From NCBI GenBank assembly GCA_013339895.1, contig JABACO010000009.1, forward strand, positions 4,364,810 to 4,428,809: a stretch of DNA of 64,000 bases. The letters are read 5' to 3'. Positions 49,060 through 60,439 of this stretch are shown here, piece after piece. The translations under genes were made by a program, and so were the position numbers. Positions within the stretch are counted from its first letter, which is position 1, and the number at the start of each line of letters is the position of its first letter. A model generated the notes under the pieces. That model saw nothing but the letters and a program-made list of their open reading frames with translations. It did no database searches and was not told the DNA's origin. The DNA comes from Ephydatia muelleri (Eukaryota; Porifera; Demospongiae; Spongillida; Spongillidae).

Positions 49060-51030
49060 GAGGATGGTGATGGTGTGCATAAGGATATGGGAGATAGTGA
49101 TCTGGGATGCCACCTGGATACACTCCACCAGTCAGTGAAAGTCATCAAGCATAATGACAGCCGATGGTGACCTTGAGAAAAGGGAGTGGTTACGCTTCAG
49201 GGCTGTTGGCTGTAGGATTAGATCCACTTACTTGGAGGCATCCTCGAATGCCTGCTGAAGATGATCTACCTTGGAGACATCATTATGCCCAAAAAGTGAT
49301 GATGCTGTCACAATCTTTGATAATAAAAGGCTCTCTGGTGACATACACACACATTGCTTACCTTCACATGGGAAAACTTTCCAAGCAGAGCCAAGTAAGA
49401 TGTCTTTCCACTCCCTGCAAATAAAGAAACAAGATACCTTCACACACTCATGTGACATTATCGTGCATGTATCTCCAACTTCACCTATCACTGACCTTTG
49501 GGTCCATAGAGAAGTATGCTTTGCAGTCAGAGGGTGGTACTGTGCTGAAATGCATGGATCAGGTTCAAACCATCATCAACCACTCCACCATGTGTAGCCC
49601 CGCAGGGTAAAAATCCTTGAGGGACATAGTTAGCTAATATTTGAGACTACAGAGGCACACAAAAGCATAAAGGACAATGAGAAAGAAAACAAAATCAAAA
49701 CATGTAGTTCATGTAGCTTTCCTCACCTCAGTGTGTGTGTATATGTTGGAAGGACTTCCTTGATGGCCCGCTGGAAGTCTCTTGCTGCCAATCTGATAGT
49801 CTCTCCTCTACCCGACTCCTGCATGAAGGGCTCTTGATTGGCCACTCCCATTCAAATCAGTGTCCACAGAGATGACTCACATATCTCTCCAGGGCAAACG
49901 ATGCAGCAGCACGCACCACACCTGCAATCTCTGCTCCAATGAAGCTCCCTCACATTGACATCGGGTCCAAGCATGCCACTGGCTGCCATGGATCCAGTGT
50001 GGATCTCAGAAATCTCCTGCCTTCCCTCTTCATCAGGCAGACCACCTCAATCTGGACCTCAAATCATGAGATAAAGACAAGTTGCACATGAGAAACAATA
50101 TCTCTTGATTCAATTTTGCCCTTTATTTCAACGCTGCATGTTGTCAAGAATGTGGAAATGTCATTGTGTTATCTGTTTTTCACACACCCTCTCCAACCAG
50201 TGCCAATCAGCCAAGACCTTTACCTCCTCTGGTTACCTTCCAGGTCTCAGGAGAGCACTGTCCATCAGTTCTCTTCTGTTGGTCATACCCACCACTAGAA
50301 GGTTGTTCAGCCCATCCATCAGGGTAAGGAGCTGGTTTACTAGAGCATCATATGCAGCCCCTGCCGCTGATTGGTCAGTTTTACCTAATGAGATAGGATG
50401 GGTAAAACGGGAGGGAGAGGGAAGATGGAATAAGGCCAGAGAGGGCAGGGAGGTAGAGGGAACAGTCAACACAATGCCAACACGTGGCATGCACCAGACC
50501 TCTTGGTTTGCAGATGGCATCTATTTCAATTATCACTGAGGTCACCATACTGTTGCCAGGCACCCTGGGTATCCTTGAAGTAAGTTCTGCAACATTGGAC
50601 CTCAGTCACTGCACCACTGACAACTTTCAAGATGGAGGAAAGCTTTGTCACTCATTTCTCACATCTCCATCCACCACCTCACTTTAACATGACCAATCCT
50701 TAGCTGCCGTAGTGTATCAGGGGATGTACCTATGGATAGTAGATTATGGATAAGTTGGCTGCGCTTCCTCCACACCATAAGTACTTCAAAAACCAACCTC
50801 TGGAAGCAAAGGCTCTTCTTCTGTACAGCTCATTGATCTTCTTCTTCGAGCCTCCTACCCCAAGCTCCACAAACTTGTCAAACTATGCCCTGAAGTCAAT
50901 GGCTTCTTTGAAGAACAACACATCTTCCATAACTGCCACTAATCTACGACTCCTGCTTCAACAATGGAGACAGCCAAATCCTGTCCTCTCCCTCTCTCCA
51001 GTGTACAGTTTATCTGGTACTCAGAAACTC
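49060..51030 (-). pseudogene. NSF: NSF (N-ethylmaleimide-sensitive factor) pseudogene, intron-bearing
   Basis: Nine minus-strand segments follow the order of NSF, the AAA+ ATPase that disassembles SNARE complexes. 50945-50756: FDKFVELGVGG and RRAFASR. 50650-50505: KVVSG and [13 protein letters not shown] (D1 Walker B). 50380-50243: [12 protein letters not shown] and [18 protein letters not shown], with donor gtaacc. 50068-49878: GLPDEEGRQEISEIHT and GAEIAGVVRAA. 49812-49735: LAARDFQRAIKEV. 49600-49492: SILLYGPKG. 49418-49370: SGKTSYLALLGKF, completing the D2 Walker A GPKGSGKT. 49335-49230: EPFIIKDC and AFEDASK. 49165-49060: AVIMLDD (D2 Walker B). In-frame stops (near 50893, 49545 and 49128) and frameshifts break it. 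Introns are retained, so it is a duplicated rather than a processed copy. Confidence 0.8.
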
Positions 51031-51245
51031 TCACGATTGCCCACCATGATATGGTAGGACAACCTAAAATGCCCCGTGCACAGCACTACTGTATCAGCAA
51101 GGGGCCGCTGCAGCTGTTGTGAGGGTGTGGTGGTGGGTGGTGTAGGGTGAGGAGGAGGCTGGATGCTGGATGAGCACAGCGTGTCAAAGCCAAAGCCATG
51201 GAGGGAAATGGTGTGGCCAAACATTCCGATGTTTTTCGCTTGGGT
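51030..51245 (-). pseudogene. Probable upstream part of the NSF pseudogene
   Basis: The frame reading LSYHIMVGNRE may correspond to the NSF segment just before D1. The frame containing [13 protein letters not shown] is conserved in the duplicate at 58500-58620, but I cannot place it in NSF with certainty. Confidence 0.35.
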
Positions 51246-51303
51246 TCCGAGTATATACAGCCTGTGACTGGATACAATAAGAGAGGAGATATGGAGTCAC
51301 GCC

Positions 51304-51305
<2 letters not shown>

Positions 51306-51364
<59 letters not shown>

Positions 51365-51368
51365 TCAG

Positions 51369-51428
<60 letters not shown>
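51306..51428. repeat. (CA)n microsatellite
   Basis: Two CA runs (51306-51362 and 51370-51428) separated by ttcagata-type bases. A related, shorter run occupies the same position in the duplicated segment at 58700-58746. Confidence 0.95.
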
Positions 51429-51429
<1 letters not shown>

Positions 51430-51430
<1 letters not shown>

Positions 51431-52440
51431 ATACAGACATCTTCCCCACTATCTCCATATCATTGCCAGAAATTTCGGACATCGACCCATAACTCTGGCT
51501 AGGAATTGAATACTACTTTCACCGTGACAATAGTATATGTAAGCTAAGATTTATCAAAACATAAAAACAGCTAATTATTAAATCTATTTATTAACGTTCT
51601 TTACGACAACAAATTTTATTTTAAGTACCTGTATGAGTAGAGAGTTATAATATACACAAATATCTCTTTTTGTATAATGTTTAGTTTCGATTCAGTGTAT
51701 TGATTGTTACGCATGCGCATTGCGGCAGCATCATCGCGTTACTAAAAATGGCTCTTACATCACTCCGATGGGGACTTTCTAGTCCCCAGACTCGTGTGTA
51801 GCCCCTCCTTCCATTCTTTGTTTTTTGTTTACCACCCCTCCCCCCGGTACGTTTCTTGAGTTCGAAGCTCTTTTCGTTATGATTCGTACGTGTAGGCTCG
51901 CCACCTCATGGTAATGGTCATCTTTGGTTGAAACCGATATACGGACGGACGTGCCAGGTGCGCTTTCATTGGAAGACCTTTATCGGGCGACGGGGCTGAG
52001 AATTTGACCTCCGGAGTGGCCACGAAAAGGGTGGATCGGACTAGGCCATGCTAGACGAACATTGCCCCGAGGCTGTTTCTGAAGACCACGTGGATCGTTT
52101 TTCACAACAAAACCACCGACTATACTTGGCACATTGTCAAGACATTTAATTGTGTGAGGTGATGGACAGCTTCATTTAAGTGCAGTGTGTATGTGTAGCT
52201 ATTAATACATATACATTTAAGTGTACATGTGTATTATGAAATTGTAAGCTATTGTTATTGTATTACTAATTCCGTAGCTGGGTGTGTCGTGCATGTGCAG
52301 AGAAAGTAGCTCATGCTTAGTGTTGCAGTGAATTTGTATTGCCTAAGTTGGATATGACGAATGCCTTCAGCATTATCTCCAGGCAAGTAGCTGCAGTCTC
52401 TTATGAGTGTGTGATATCTACCCGGAACTATATAGTGTCT
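51430..52440. other. No gene recognised; one NRF-1-like site
   Basis: At 51709-51720 acgcatgcgcat resembles the palindromic NRF-1 core GCGCATGCGC, 27 bp upstream of an ATG with a short frame (MALTSLRWGLSSPQTR). A promoter is possible but unproven. The remainder has no supported feature. Confidence 0.3.
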
Positions 52441-52469
52441 TGTTGCCATGGGACCCACCACTCAGTATG

Positions 52470-52715
52470 ATACCTACTTAGCTCTGGAGTGCAGCAAGGT
52501 TACCCTCTGGATCCCCTGCTGTTTTCCTTGGTCCTCCATGCAGGAGATGATATCCTGCCTGCATGTATGTAGATGGAGTGTGTTGACTGCCTTGATGGCA
52601 CCCACCCAGCTAAACTACGTGCTTTGCATCTGGTTAATTAAGGAGTTGAGTCCAGCAATGGGCCTCCATGTGAACATGGCTAAGTGTGAGCTGTTCAGTA
52701 TGAAGGGTCCTCAGT
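52470..52715 (+). pseudogene. Reverse-transcriptase remnant
   Basis: Translating across frames gives VQQGYPLDPLLFSLVLH and then MGLHVNMAKCELFS, matching the same RT family as the better copy at 53050-54520. Stops and frameshifts are frequent, and the YLDD catalytic segment is lost. Confidence 0.7.
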
Positions 52716-53049
52716 GCACCAATTTGGGACTACATGCACTGATAAAAGATATAGCATACCTGAGTGAGTCTGATTCAGGGAAGCATTGCAACAGAGATAC
52801 TCATGCGGGAGTCATGCCCGTTAAAACGTCCATTACGTCATGCAATCATTGTAATCATGGAGACATTCAGTACCTCAACCACTAAAAGTGACTCAGGAAC
52901 CTAGAAAAGTAGGCAAAAGAGTGTTTTATGGTAACATACACCTGCCTCGATGATCTGGTTAACATAATAATAAACGTTATTAAATGTTAAACCCTAGTCC
53001 GCCAAATTCAATGAAGTAATAATAATAATGCTCCACCTTTTTCCCAGAA

Positions 53050-54520
53050 CTCCTTCCATGGGCAAAGTGGTGTTATGGTTCACACCCTTATTTGTGGCAC
53101 CCCCTAGGACAGCTCACTTCTGAGGCAGGTGTGCAGCAGGGAGATCCATTAGGCCCTTTGTTTTTCGCTTTGGTTCTGCACAAGGTCATTGACACCATCG
53201 ATGCAGATGATGACTGCCTTCATCTCATCCTTCAGGCATGGTACTTGGATGATGGGGTGCTGGCTGGCCCCAGACAAGCTGTTCTGCGGGCGCTCTCCAT
53301 TATTGAAGATCTTGGTCCACCACTGGGTATTTTCATCAATTTATCCAAATGTCAACTATTTAGCCGCAGCGATATTTCCATGTTCCCTCCTGTTATGAAA
53401 GCTTCACATGTACCACACCTAGACATTCTTGGTACTCCTATTGGGGACTATCTTTTCTGCACTGGGTTCTTTGCCGCGAAGCGTGCTGAATTGACAAAGT
53501 TGCTATCTATGTTGGAAGATGTTTCAGTTATTGACCCACAGGTGGCCTTTAATTTGTTACGGCTTTGCAGTGGTTTTTGTAAGATGGTGCATTTAGCCAG
53601 ATCAACCCCCCCCTAGCGTGGCTGCTGATTCTCTGAAGATACTTGACTTGGATTTAAGGAGTTGCTTCTCCAAGTGCTTATCTTTAGATCTCACTGAGGC
53701 CGCCTGGTGCCAATCCCAACTGAGCCTAAGGTTTGGAGGTTTCGGCCTTCGCTCACTCTCTCACCACTCAAGTGCTGCCTTCATTGCATCCTTTTGTTCA
53801 TCTGGCTTTGCCACTGCAGATAACCATCATCTTATTCATGCGGTTAATACCTTCAATAGCTTAGTCTCTACCTCAGATGCCATCTCTCCAGAGTCTGCCA
53901 TTGAGTCTCCTCCCTCGCAGAGATCTCTCTCCATAAGCTGGATAGCTTGACTCACAGTAGTTTGTACGACTCAGCTTCTCCAGCAAACAAAGCTCGCCTG
54001 CTCTCTGCCTCTGCTTCCTTGGCCACTTCATGGGTTTCAGTCCTTCCTTCGGGTGAGCCTGGCCTGCATTTTGACCCTAGAGAATTCCGCACAGCTATTT
54101 CATGGTGGCAGGGTTTAGAAACAACAACAGCCTCCTGCTGTCTGCTATGTCCCGAAATAGCTTTGGACCCCTTGGGGCATCATGCACTGTCATGCAGACG
54201 AGGTGGTGATGTGGTTCTCCGACACAACCATGCAGCTGCGAGATGTCTTTGTAGATATTTGCCACAAGGCAAACCTTGGAGTGAGGATCGAGGCAGGTAG
54301 TGCACTTACCCCTGACCTTTCTAGGTCTCGTCCTGCGGATGCCCTAGTGAACAATTGGATAGGTGGAAGCTCTGCCGTCTTTGATGCACTACGGCAGAGC
54401 CGAGGAAGCACCAGGAGAATGACCCCAAGTGTGATACCCTGGGTGGAAATGCATCCCTCTTGCTGTGGAGAGCTATGGGAACTGGGGTTTTGAAGCCAGG
54501 AAGGTTTTTTCCCATTTGAC
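53050..54520 (+). pseudogene. Retroelement reverse transcriptase with C-terminal Cys/His motif, frameshifted
   Basis: The first frame (53092-53616) has GVQQGDPLGPLFFALVLH, the catalytic block WYLDDG about 33 residues later, then INLSKCQLFS, LDILGTPIGDY and GFCKMVHLARSTPP. A frameshift near 53612 leads to LSLRFGGFGLRSLSHHSSAA. Another near 53940 leads to ISWWQGLETTTASCCLLCP and LDPLGHHALSC, a C-x2-C...HH-x3-C putative zinc site. Further shifts near 54220 and 54460 give RPADALVNNWI and ESYGNWGFEARKVFS. This is an RT family abundant in cnidarians and other marine invertebrates. At least four frameshifts make the copy non-functional. Confidence 0.85.
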
Positions 54521-54525
54521 CTTAT

Positions 54526-54695
54526 CCGTTATGGAGATACAGCAATGCAAAGTAAAGTCCACGTTTCCCGCTCGAATCGCGCCTTTCTCAGTCCCACTCG
54601 GGAGAATGGAAGCGGTTCAAGGACTGAGAAAGGCGCCATTCGAGCGGGAAACGTGGACTTACTTTGCATTATATATTGCTGTATCTCCATAACGG
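54526..54695. repeat. Foldback element, stem about 65 bp
   Basis: ccgttatggagatacagcaa inward from both ends, continuing through gtccacgtttcccgctcgaa and cgcctttctcagtcc, around a loop of about 30 bp. It abuts the end of the RT pseudogene. Confidence 0.9.
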
Positions 54696-54875
54696 AAGTC
54701 GTAAAAATCAACGATCTGCAGAAATCAATAGTGACAGGACTCCTTTACGTGCATATCAATTTTGAAGTGATTTGGACATTCCTGCAGGGAGCTACCTGGA
54801 ATTTGAACCCCTCGGGGTACTGTGCCTTGTAACGTCGGCAAGGAGCAAGGGTAAGACCCAAAATATATTTTCGTA

Positions 54876-55018
54876 GAGAGAAGTGGTGTGGCACGAAGTG
54901 TTCGAAATAAGAAGTTGATTCCTTAAACTGTTATGGAGTTTTAGCGATTCAAACGTGAAGCATTTTTATAACTTTTTATATGTATAGCCACTTTTCATTT
55001 TCTCGGAAACTGACCCAT
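54876..55018. repeat. Solitary arm related to the foldback at 55022-55280
   Basis: It shares acgaagtgtt, tagcgattcaaacg and the terminal cggaaactg-ccca with the right arm of its neighbour, but has no partner arm. Confidence 0.6.
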
Positions 55019-55021
55019 ATG

Positions 55022-55280
55022 TATATGGGACAGTTTCCGCGAAAATTGCCCCACGGTTAAAATGTTATAAAAATGCATCGCGTTTGAATCGCTATAACTT
55101 CCCAACGGATAACGCTATCGACTTCCTAATTTCAACACTTCATAGTGAAATGGTGTAGTACGAAGTGTTGAAAATAGAAAGTCGATAGCGTTATCCGTTG
55201 GGAAGTTATAGCGATTCAAACGCGATGCATTTTGATAACATTTTAACCGTGGGGCAATTTTCGCGGAACTGTCCCATATA
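55022..55280. repeat. Foldback element, stem about 118 bp
   Basis: tatatgggacagttccgcg-type ends on both strands. The arms are nearly perfect through aacggataacgctatcgact, with a central region near 55140-55160. Confidence 0.92.
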
Positions 55281-55436
55281 GTGTATTAGTCATAAGAATA
55301 ACAATGTAGCCTGATATACATTGTTTACTCCTGTATGTAATATGTATAGTTTAGTAGTTTTAAGGTATATGTATTCATGCATTCTTGTATTCTCTTTTGT
55401 TATTATTGTAATGAGTTAATAATAATAATAATGATT

Positions 55437-55645
55437 TGGGACAGTTTTGTCCTAGTATGTTTTATTATTCATTATAACTATAAAAATGCTCTGCGCGTGA
55501 ATCGTCGTAGCGTCCGAACGGTTAATGCTGTCGACTTCCTATTTTCACCACATGATGCCACACCATCTCTCTACGGGCTACGACGATTCACGCGCAGAGC
55601 ATTTTTATAGTTATAATGCTATAAAACATAGCGGAAACTGTCCCA
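55437..55645. repeat. Foldback element with tgggacagttt ends
   Basis: It has the same terminal tgggacagttt as the preceding foldback but a different core. Arms include ttataactataaaaatgctc and gcgcgtgaatcgtcgtagc. Confidence 0.9.
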
Positions 55646-55739
55646 TTTATGCATGTCCACACAATGGCAAGTAATGGCATAAATGAATATACTGCCGGTC
55701 CTAAAATGGGTAACACTTACAAAACTGATGGAGAAAAGT

Positions 55740-56045
55740 CTACGTTGCTGAGTTTAGACCTAAATATTTTTCGGAGGATGCTGTAACCACAGAGTCTGGT
55801 AATGAATTCCAAATGTGTATAACTCTGATTGAGAAAAAGTTTGAGCGAAAATTATGGTGAGGTGATGACAAAGGACTAAGTTTGATTGAGTTCCCTCTTG
55901 TACTGTATGGTGACAAATTGATACGAAAGAAAGGTGATGTATCAAGATCTACAAGGTTTTTCACAATCTTGAAACACATACAGTGTAACAAGGTCAAAAT
56001 ACACTCTACGATACTCCAATGAATGAAGTACGCTACTAAATTCAC
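55740..56045 (-). pseudogene. LINE (non-LTR retrotransposon) 3'-terminal fragment
   Basis: The frame contains YSTRGNSIKL and FFSIRVIHIWNSLPDSVVTAS. The R-V-x-x-x-W-N-S-L-P-x-x-V-V-x-A signature is typical of the C-terminal end of non-LTR retrotransposon reverse transcriptases. It is 5'-truncated, as such elements usually are. Confidence 0.75.
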
Positions 56046-56153
56046 ATAGTATACTCACCATAACACCTGCGTCTCAGAAGATGAAAGCATGAAGGGCATA
56101 CGTAGTTCGATCCCTGCATGCATCATTGTGCCTAATTGATGCGCTCCACATCT

Positions 56154-56273
56154 AGTCTCTTACCCAGACCCAGTTCCCAACAGCTGCGGGTGGAATACAT
56201 CACCGCTACGTGAAAATGGTCCACGTAGCGGTGATGTAATCCACCCGCGTAATCTGGGTCTGGGTACGAGACT
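56154..56273. repeat. Foldback element, 120 bp
   Basis: agtctc-tacccagacccag at the left matches ctgggtctgggta-gagact at the right, and the inner stem tacatcaccgctacgtg / cacgtagcggtgatgta has a 9-base loop. 56274-56688 shows no supported gene. Confidence 0.88.
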
Positions 56274-56688
56274 ACTCACATGTATAATTCAAGATTACGT
56301 AATGACTACTTCGTTTATGAATAAATTATGCGTGGTAGAAATTAAATTTTTGTCTTGATTTTAGTTTACGAATGGTTCATGGTATAATCTTATAAAAATA
56401 CAATCAGTCCGATTTATCGTAAATTATACACGTGTTTTGAAAAACAAAAGCAAGATGACCGCCTATGTATTTCTCCTTAAGTTCTATACTCGCATGCATG
56501 GTTATTGAACGGCACAATGATCAATATATGGACTGGGGACCAACGAGTAAATCGCTCTTCGTATCATACCCCCGGCCCCATAAACACAATGCTTCTGATC
56601 CAATGCTGAGTCATACTGAATGGCACGAAATACTACTTTATACATGTGCACAAAATAATTATACACACACAGAGTGTTGAAATTGAAT

Positions 56689-58230
56689 TCAAGGACGGAT
56701 GAGGGAGTCAATTTTAAGCTTCCTTGGGTGCAAATGGGCATAGCGTGTGATGACTTCATCTAAGTCCACGTCCATGGCATAATGGATATGGAGGAGAGCA
56801 AGGCTGGAAAGACGGCTCTTTCCCATCGTGGCTCTCATATAATTGTGCAGGCTTCCAAGTGCACTAGCACTCCGCTCACAATCACAAGACGTCACAGGCA
56901 GTGTGCAGGCAATTTGCAGAAGGACTCTGACATTGGGGTACAGATCACTGTCACAGTCCTTGATGGCTGCAGCTGGAGTACTCGGCCGAAGTTCCATATC
57001 CCAGAATACCGGACCTCCTCAGCCCGGTCGAGGTTAGCTCATAGCTGGGCAAGTCATCCTTTTACCTTGTACTTTTCAATGGCTCTTTCCATATATTAAC
57101 TTCTCTTGAACCGCACACAGATTGTATAACTCCCAGCAGGGATAATGCCACAATTGCTGCTGCAGAGAAGCGATCTTTCATTGATGTAATGATGTGGTCG
57201 AGGAGAGAGATGGCCACAGACTTCTTGAAATAGTCCTCCACTGAAAATGATGGAAGGACTCCAGAAATGCCCCGAGTCACAGGTCGTCAACATTGCTGCA
57301 GTGCTGTTGACGACCTGCGACTCAGGGCATTTCTGGAGTCAGTAGTGCTGACACTTTCAGCAATTCGGACACTTTGCTGGTAGATGTACTTGAAACTGAT
57401 GTCCACATTCTTCCTCTCACCTTCATATGTTGCAGTGACCTCTGCAATCAACTTGTGGGCATCCATAATATCAAGCCAATATCTGTTGGTCCTCTATGCG
57501 GTTTACAGTGTCCCAGTCAGCATACTTGTCTCCATACTTGTCCAGATGACGGCGATATCCAATGAGCTCAAGGGCTTGGACAATGAAGGAGTATGTTTGG
57601 TAGAAATGCTGATAGGCACTGTGGCCTTCAGTCCAGCGGGTTCTGCAGAGATCTAAAAGACGCTTCCTCCCGGGTGAATCTGGAACATTCTCAGTGACAA
57701 TCAGCTCCAAGATTCCACTTCGTTTTGGACTGTTCAAGAAGAACTGACAGCAGTATTCAAGCCGATCCATCACATTGCGGATGTCTGGTAGGGTGCAAGA
57801 CTTGCTGATGACAATGTTCAAACAGTGTTCACTACAATGGACGTAAGTGGCACGAGGAGCAGATTGTTGGATCTGTGCTTTCTCTCTGACACGATCACAG
57901 GACATGATTCTGGCACTATCGTAGCCTTGTCCCCACATGTTTGCAACAGGAACATCATTGTCCTGAAGGAACGTGATGATGGCATCAGCAATCTCTGCAC
58001 CAGTGATTCTGTCTAAACCGATGAAGGCCAAGAACTCTTCCCGAATGTCACTGTTCTGATCAACGAACCGGGCACAGATGGTGAGATGCTCAATGCTGTG
58101 GGATGTCCCTTCATCAGCAAGAATGGTGTACCACCTTGCTGCCTTCAGTTCATCCACAATGTTGAGAAGCACAATGTGTTTCCCCATTACTTCAATGAGC
58201 TCATTTTGGGTCTGAGGAGACCTGTGGGAC
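56689..58230 (-). pseudogene. hAT transposase pseudogene (ZMYM-type lineage)
   Basis: The main frame (58230-57471) has WYTILADEGTSHSIEHLTIC, IREEFLAFIGLDRITG, NMWGQGYDSA (catalytic-region GQGYD), YVHCSEHCLNIVIS and LCRTRWTEGHSAYQHFY. A second piece (57257-57062) has SVEDYFKKSVAISLLDHI. The C-terminal piece (56997-56689) is the hAT dimerisation domain: DLYPNVRVLLQIACTLPV, then CDCERSASALGSLHNYMR. Frames are broken near 57470, 57280 and 57060, and the second break coincides with an inverted repeat (57258-57340). The N-terminus stops at about 58230, where NSF-derived sequence begins. The long central frame suggests fairly recent decay. Confidence 0.85.
57258..57340. repeat. Inverted repeat interrupting the hAT pseudogene
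   Basis: gactccagaaatgccccgag...gtcgtcaac (57258-57292) pairs with 57306-57340 with three mismatches around a 13-base loop. It lies inside the transposase reading frame and brings an in-frame stop. Confidence 0.85.
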
Positions 58231-58231
58231 C

Positions 58232-58757
58232 CCAAGCTCCACAAACTTTGCCCCAAAGTCAATGGCTTCTTTGAAGGACAACGCATCCTCCATAACTGCC
58301 ACTAATCTACAACCATCTCCTGCTTCAACAATGGAGACAGCCAAACCCTGTCATGTCCCTCTCTACAACGTACAGTTTATCTGGTACTCAGAAACAACCA
58401 CTGGATCTCTACACTCACGATTGCCCACCATGATACGGTAGGATAACCTAACATGCACCATGCACAGCACTACTGTATCAGCAAGGGGTCGCTGCAGCTG
58501 TTGTGAGGGTGTGGTGGTGGGTGGTGTAGGGGGAGGAGGAGAGGGAGGAGGCTGGATGCTGGATGAGCACAGCGTGTCAAAGCCAAAGCCATGGAGGGAA
58601 ATGGTGTGGCCTTTGGAGAATAAAACATTTCGCTTGTGTTCCAAGTCAACACAGCCTGTGACTGGATACAATAAGAGAGGAGATATCGAGTCATGCCCAA
58701 ACACACACACACACACATACACACACACACATACACACACACACATACAGACATCTT
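58232..58757 (-). repeat. Duplicate of NSF-pseudogene segment 50855-51440
   Basis: From ccccaagctccacaaac onward it tracks 50855-51440, including aatggcttctttgaag, caacaatggagacagccaaa, cagcactactgtatcagcaa, agccatggagggaaatggtg, ctggatacaataagagagga and the CA run. It carries IMVGNRE and AVMEDALSFKEAIDF on the minus strand. The breakpoint joins it directly to the hAT pseudogene. Confidence 0.9.
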
Positions 58758-58984
58758 CCTTACTATCTCCGTATCACGAAAACAGCTACTCACTACAAAG
58801 ACTTACCTGCTCTTATTTGAGGCTTGTGTGACGTCAACTGGTTCCCAGCTCTCACCACGGGACACCCCAGCTTGTGCCCGCCAAATTCAATGAACTAGTT
58901 GCATACATCACTCTTCTGTCCCTCCCACCCTCTCCTAGCCACCAGCTTCTCGGGTCCCGTGGTGCCCGATGGGTCACAAGGGAT

Positions 58985-59759
58985 GATAACTACCTCCATA
59001 CTGTGTTGTAGTACCACTACAGGGACATAGGGGACACATGCTCCTCATCCTCCATACTGTGCTGTAGTACCACTACATGGACATAGGGGACACATGCTCC
59101 TCCTCCTCCATACTGTGCTGTAGTACCACTACATGGACATAGGGGACACATGCTCCTCGTCCTCCATACTGTGTTGTAGTACCACTACAGGGACATAGGG
59201 GACACATGCTCCTCATCCTCCATACTGTGTTGTAGTACCACTACAGGGACATAGGGGACACATGCTCCTCATCCTCCATACTGTGTTGTAGTACCACTAC
59301 AGGGACATAGGGGACACATGCTCCTCATCCTCCATACTGTGTTGTAGTACCACTACAGGGACATAGGGGACACATGCTCCTCCTCCTCCATACTGTGCTG
59401 TAGTACCACTACAGGGACATAGGAGACACATGCTCCTCCTCCTCCATACTGTGCTGTAGTACCACTACATGGACATAGGGGACACATGCTCCTCCTCCTC
59501 CATACCGTGCTGTAGTACCACTACATGGACATAGGGGACACATGCTCCTCCTCCTCTATACTGTGCTGTAGTACCACTACAGGGACATAGGGGACACATG
59601 CTCCTCATCCTCCATACTGTGTTGTAGTACCACTACAGGGACATAGGGGACACATGCTCCTCATCCTCCATACTGTGCTGTAGTACCACTACATGGACAT
59701 AGGGGACACATGCTCCTCCTCCTCCATACTGTGCTGTAGTACCACTACATGGACATAGG
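58985..59759. repeat. 56-bp minisatellite, about 14 copies
   Basis: ccatactgtg recurs every 56 bp from 58996 to 59724. The unit contains tagtaccactaca and ggacataggggacacatg. 56 is not a multiple of 3, so it is not a coding repeat. It resumes at 60226 after an insertion. Confidence 0.95.
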
Positions 59760-60225
59760 CAGTGATTTGGATAAGGTTTGGCTTTTGACCAGACATAAAG
59801 TCAACACATGACAATTTTGATCAGACATTTATAGATTTTGACCAGACATGTAATTTAATGAGTACACGGAAGTTTGTTGACCCACTAATGAACGTGGGGT
59901 TGAAGTTTCTGGTGCTAGTTAGCTGGTCTTCAAACTGTATGCACACTTTGCACTTCAAAGCAGACACGTGGTCATGATCAAGGCATCATAGGTAAGCCAC
60001 AATGTCGTGGTCAGCTCTTTTTCATTGTCCTTCACCCACTTTTTTACAGTTTGTATAGTAAGACCACGCTTTTTACATGGGCTATTATCATCAACCGCAC
60101 TAACCGCTTCGTCTGCTACTCGCGCTCGTTTCTCAGACATCTTGTCCGCGCATGCGCAATTCTACCCGTCAATTGTCTAAATTGGTCGGATATTGTCCGA
60201 TGACCGGACGTTATCCAAATCACTG
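59760..60225 (-). mobile_element. hAT deletion derivative with the transposase N-terminus
   Basis: The exact 15-bp terminal inverted repeats are cagtgatttggataa and ttatccaaatcactg. The minisatellite hexamer catagg is duplicated at 59754-59759 and 60226-60231. On the minus strand 60140 starts MSEKRARVADEAV, then KKRGLTIQTVKKW and LWLTYD. After a frameshift near 59955 it reads ALKCKVCIQFEDQ and RNFNPTFISGSTN, a BED-like C-x2-C zinc-finger head of the kind found at the start of ZMYM-lineage hAT transposases. The catalytic and dimerisation parts are deleted. gcgcatgcgc at about 60151 lies just upstream of the ATG. Confidence 0.82.
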
Positions 60226-60378
60226 CATAGGGGACACATGCTCCTCATCCTCCATATTGTGCTGTAGTACCACTACATGGACATAGGGGACACATGCTCC
60301 TCCTCCTCCATACTGTGCTGTAGTACCACTACATGGACATAGGGGACACATGCTCCTCCTCCTCCATACTGTGCTGCC
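60226..60378. repeat. 56-bp minisatellite continued, about 2.7 copies
   Basis: The same unit as 58985-59759, in the same phase once the insertion is removed. The last full start is at 60364, after which unique sequence begins. Confidence 0.95.
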
Positions 60379-60439
60379 CAAAAATACTTCTTAAAATATG
60401 TAGGATCCCAGTACCTACCACCTCCTTGGCTTGAGAGTA

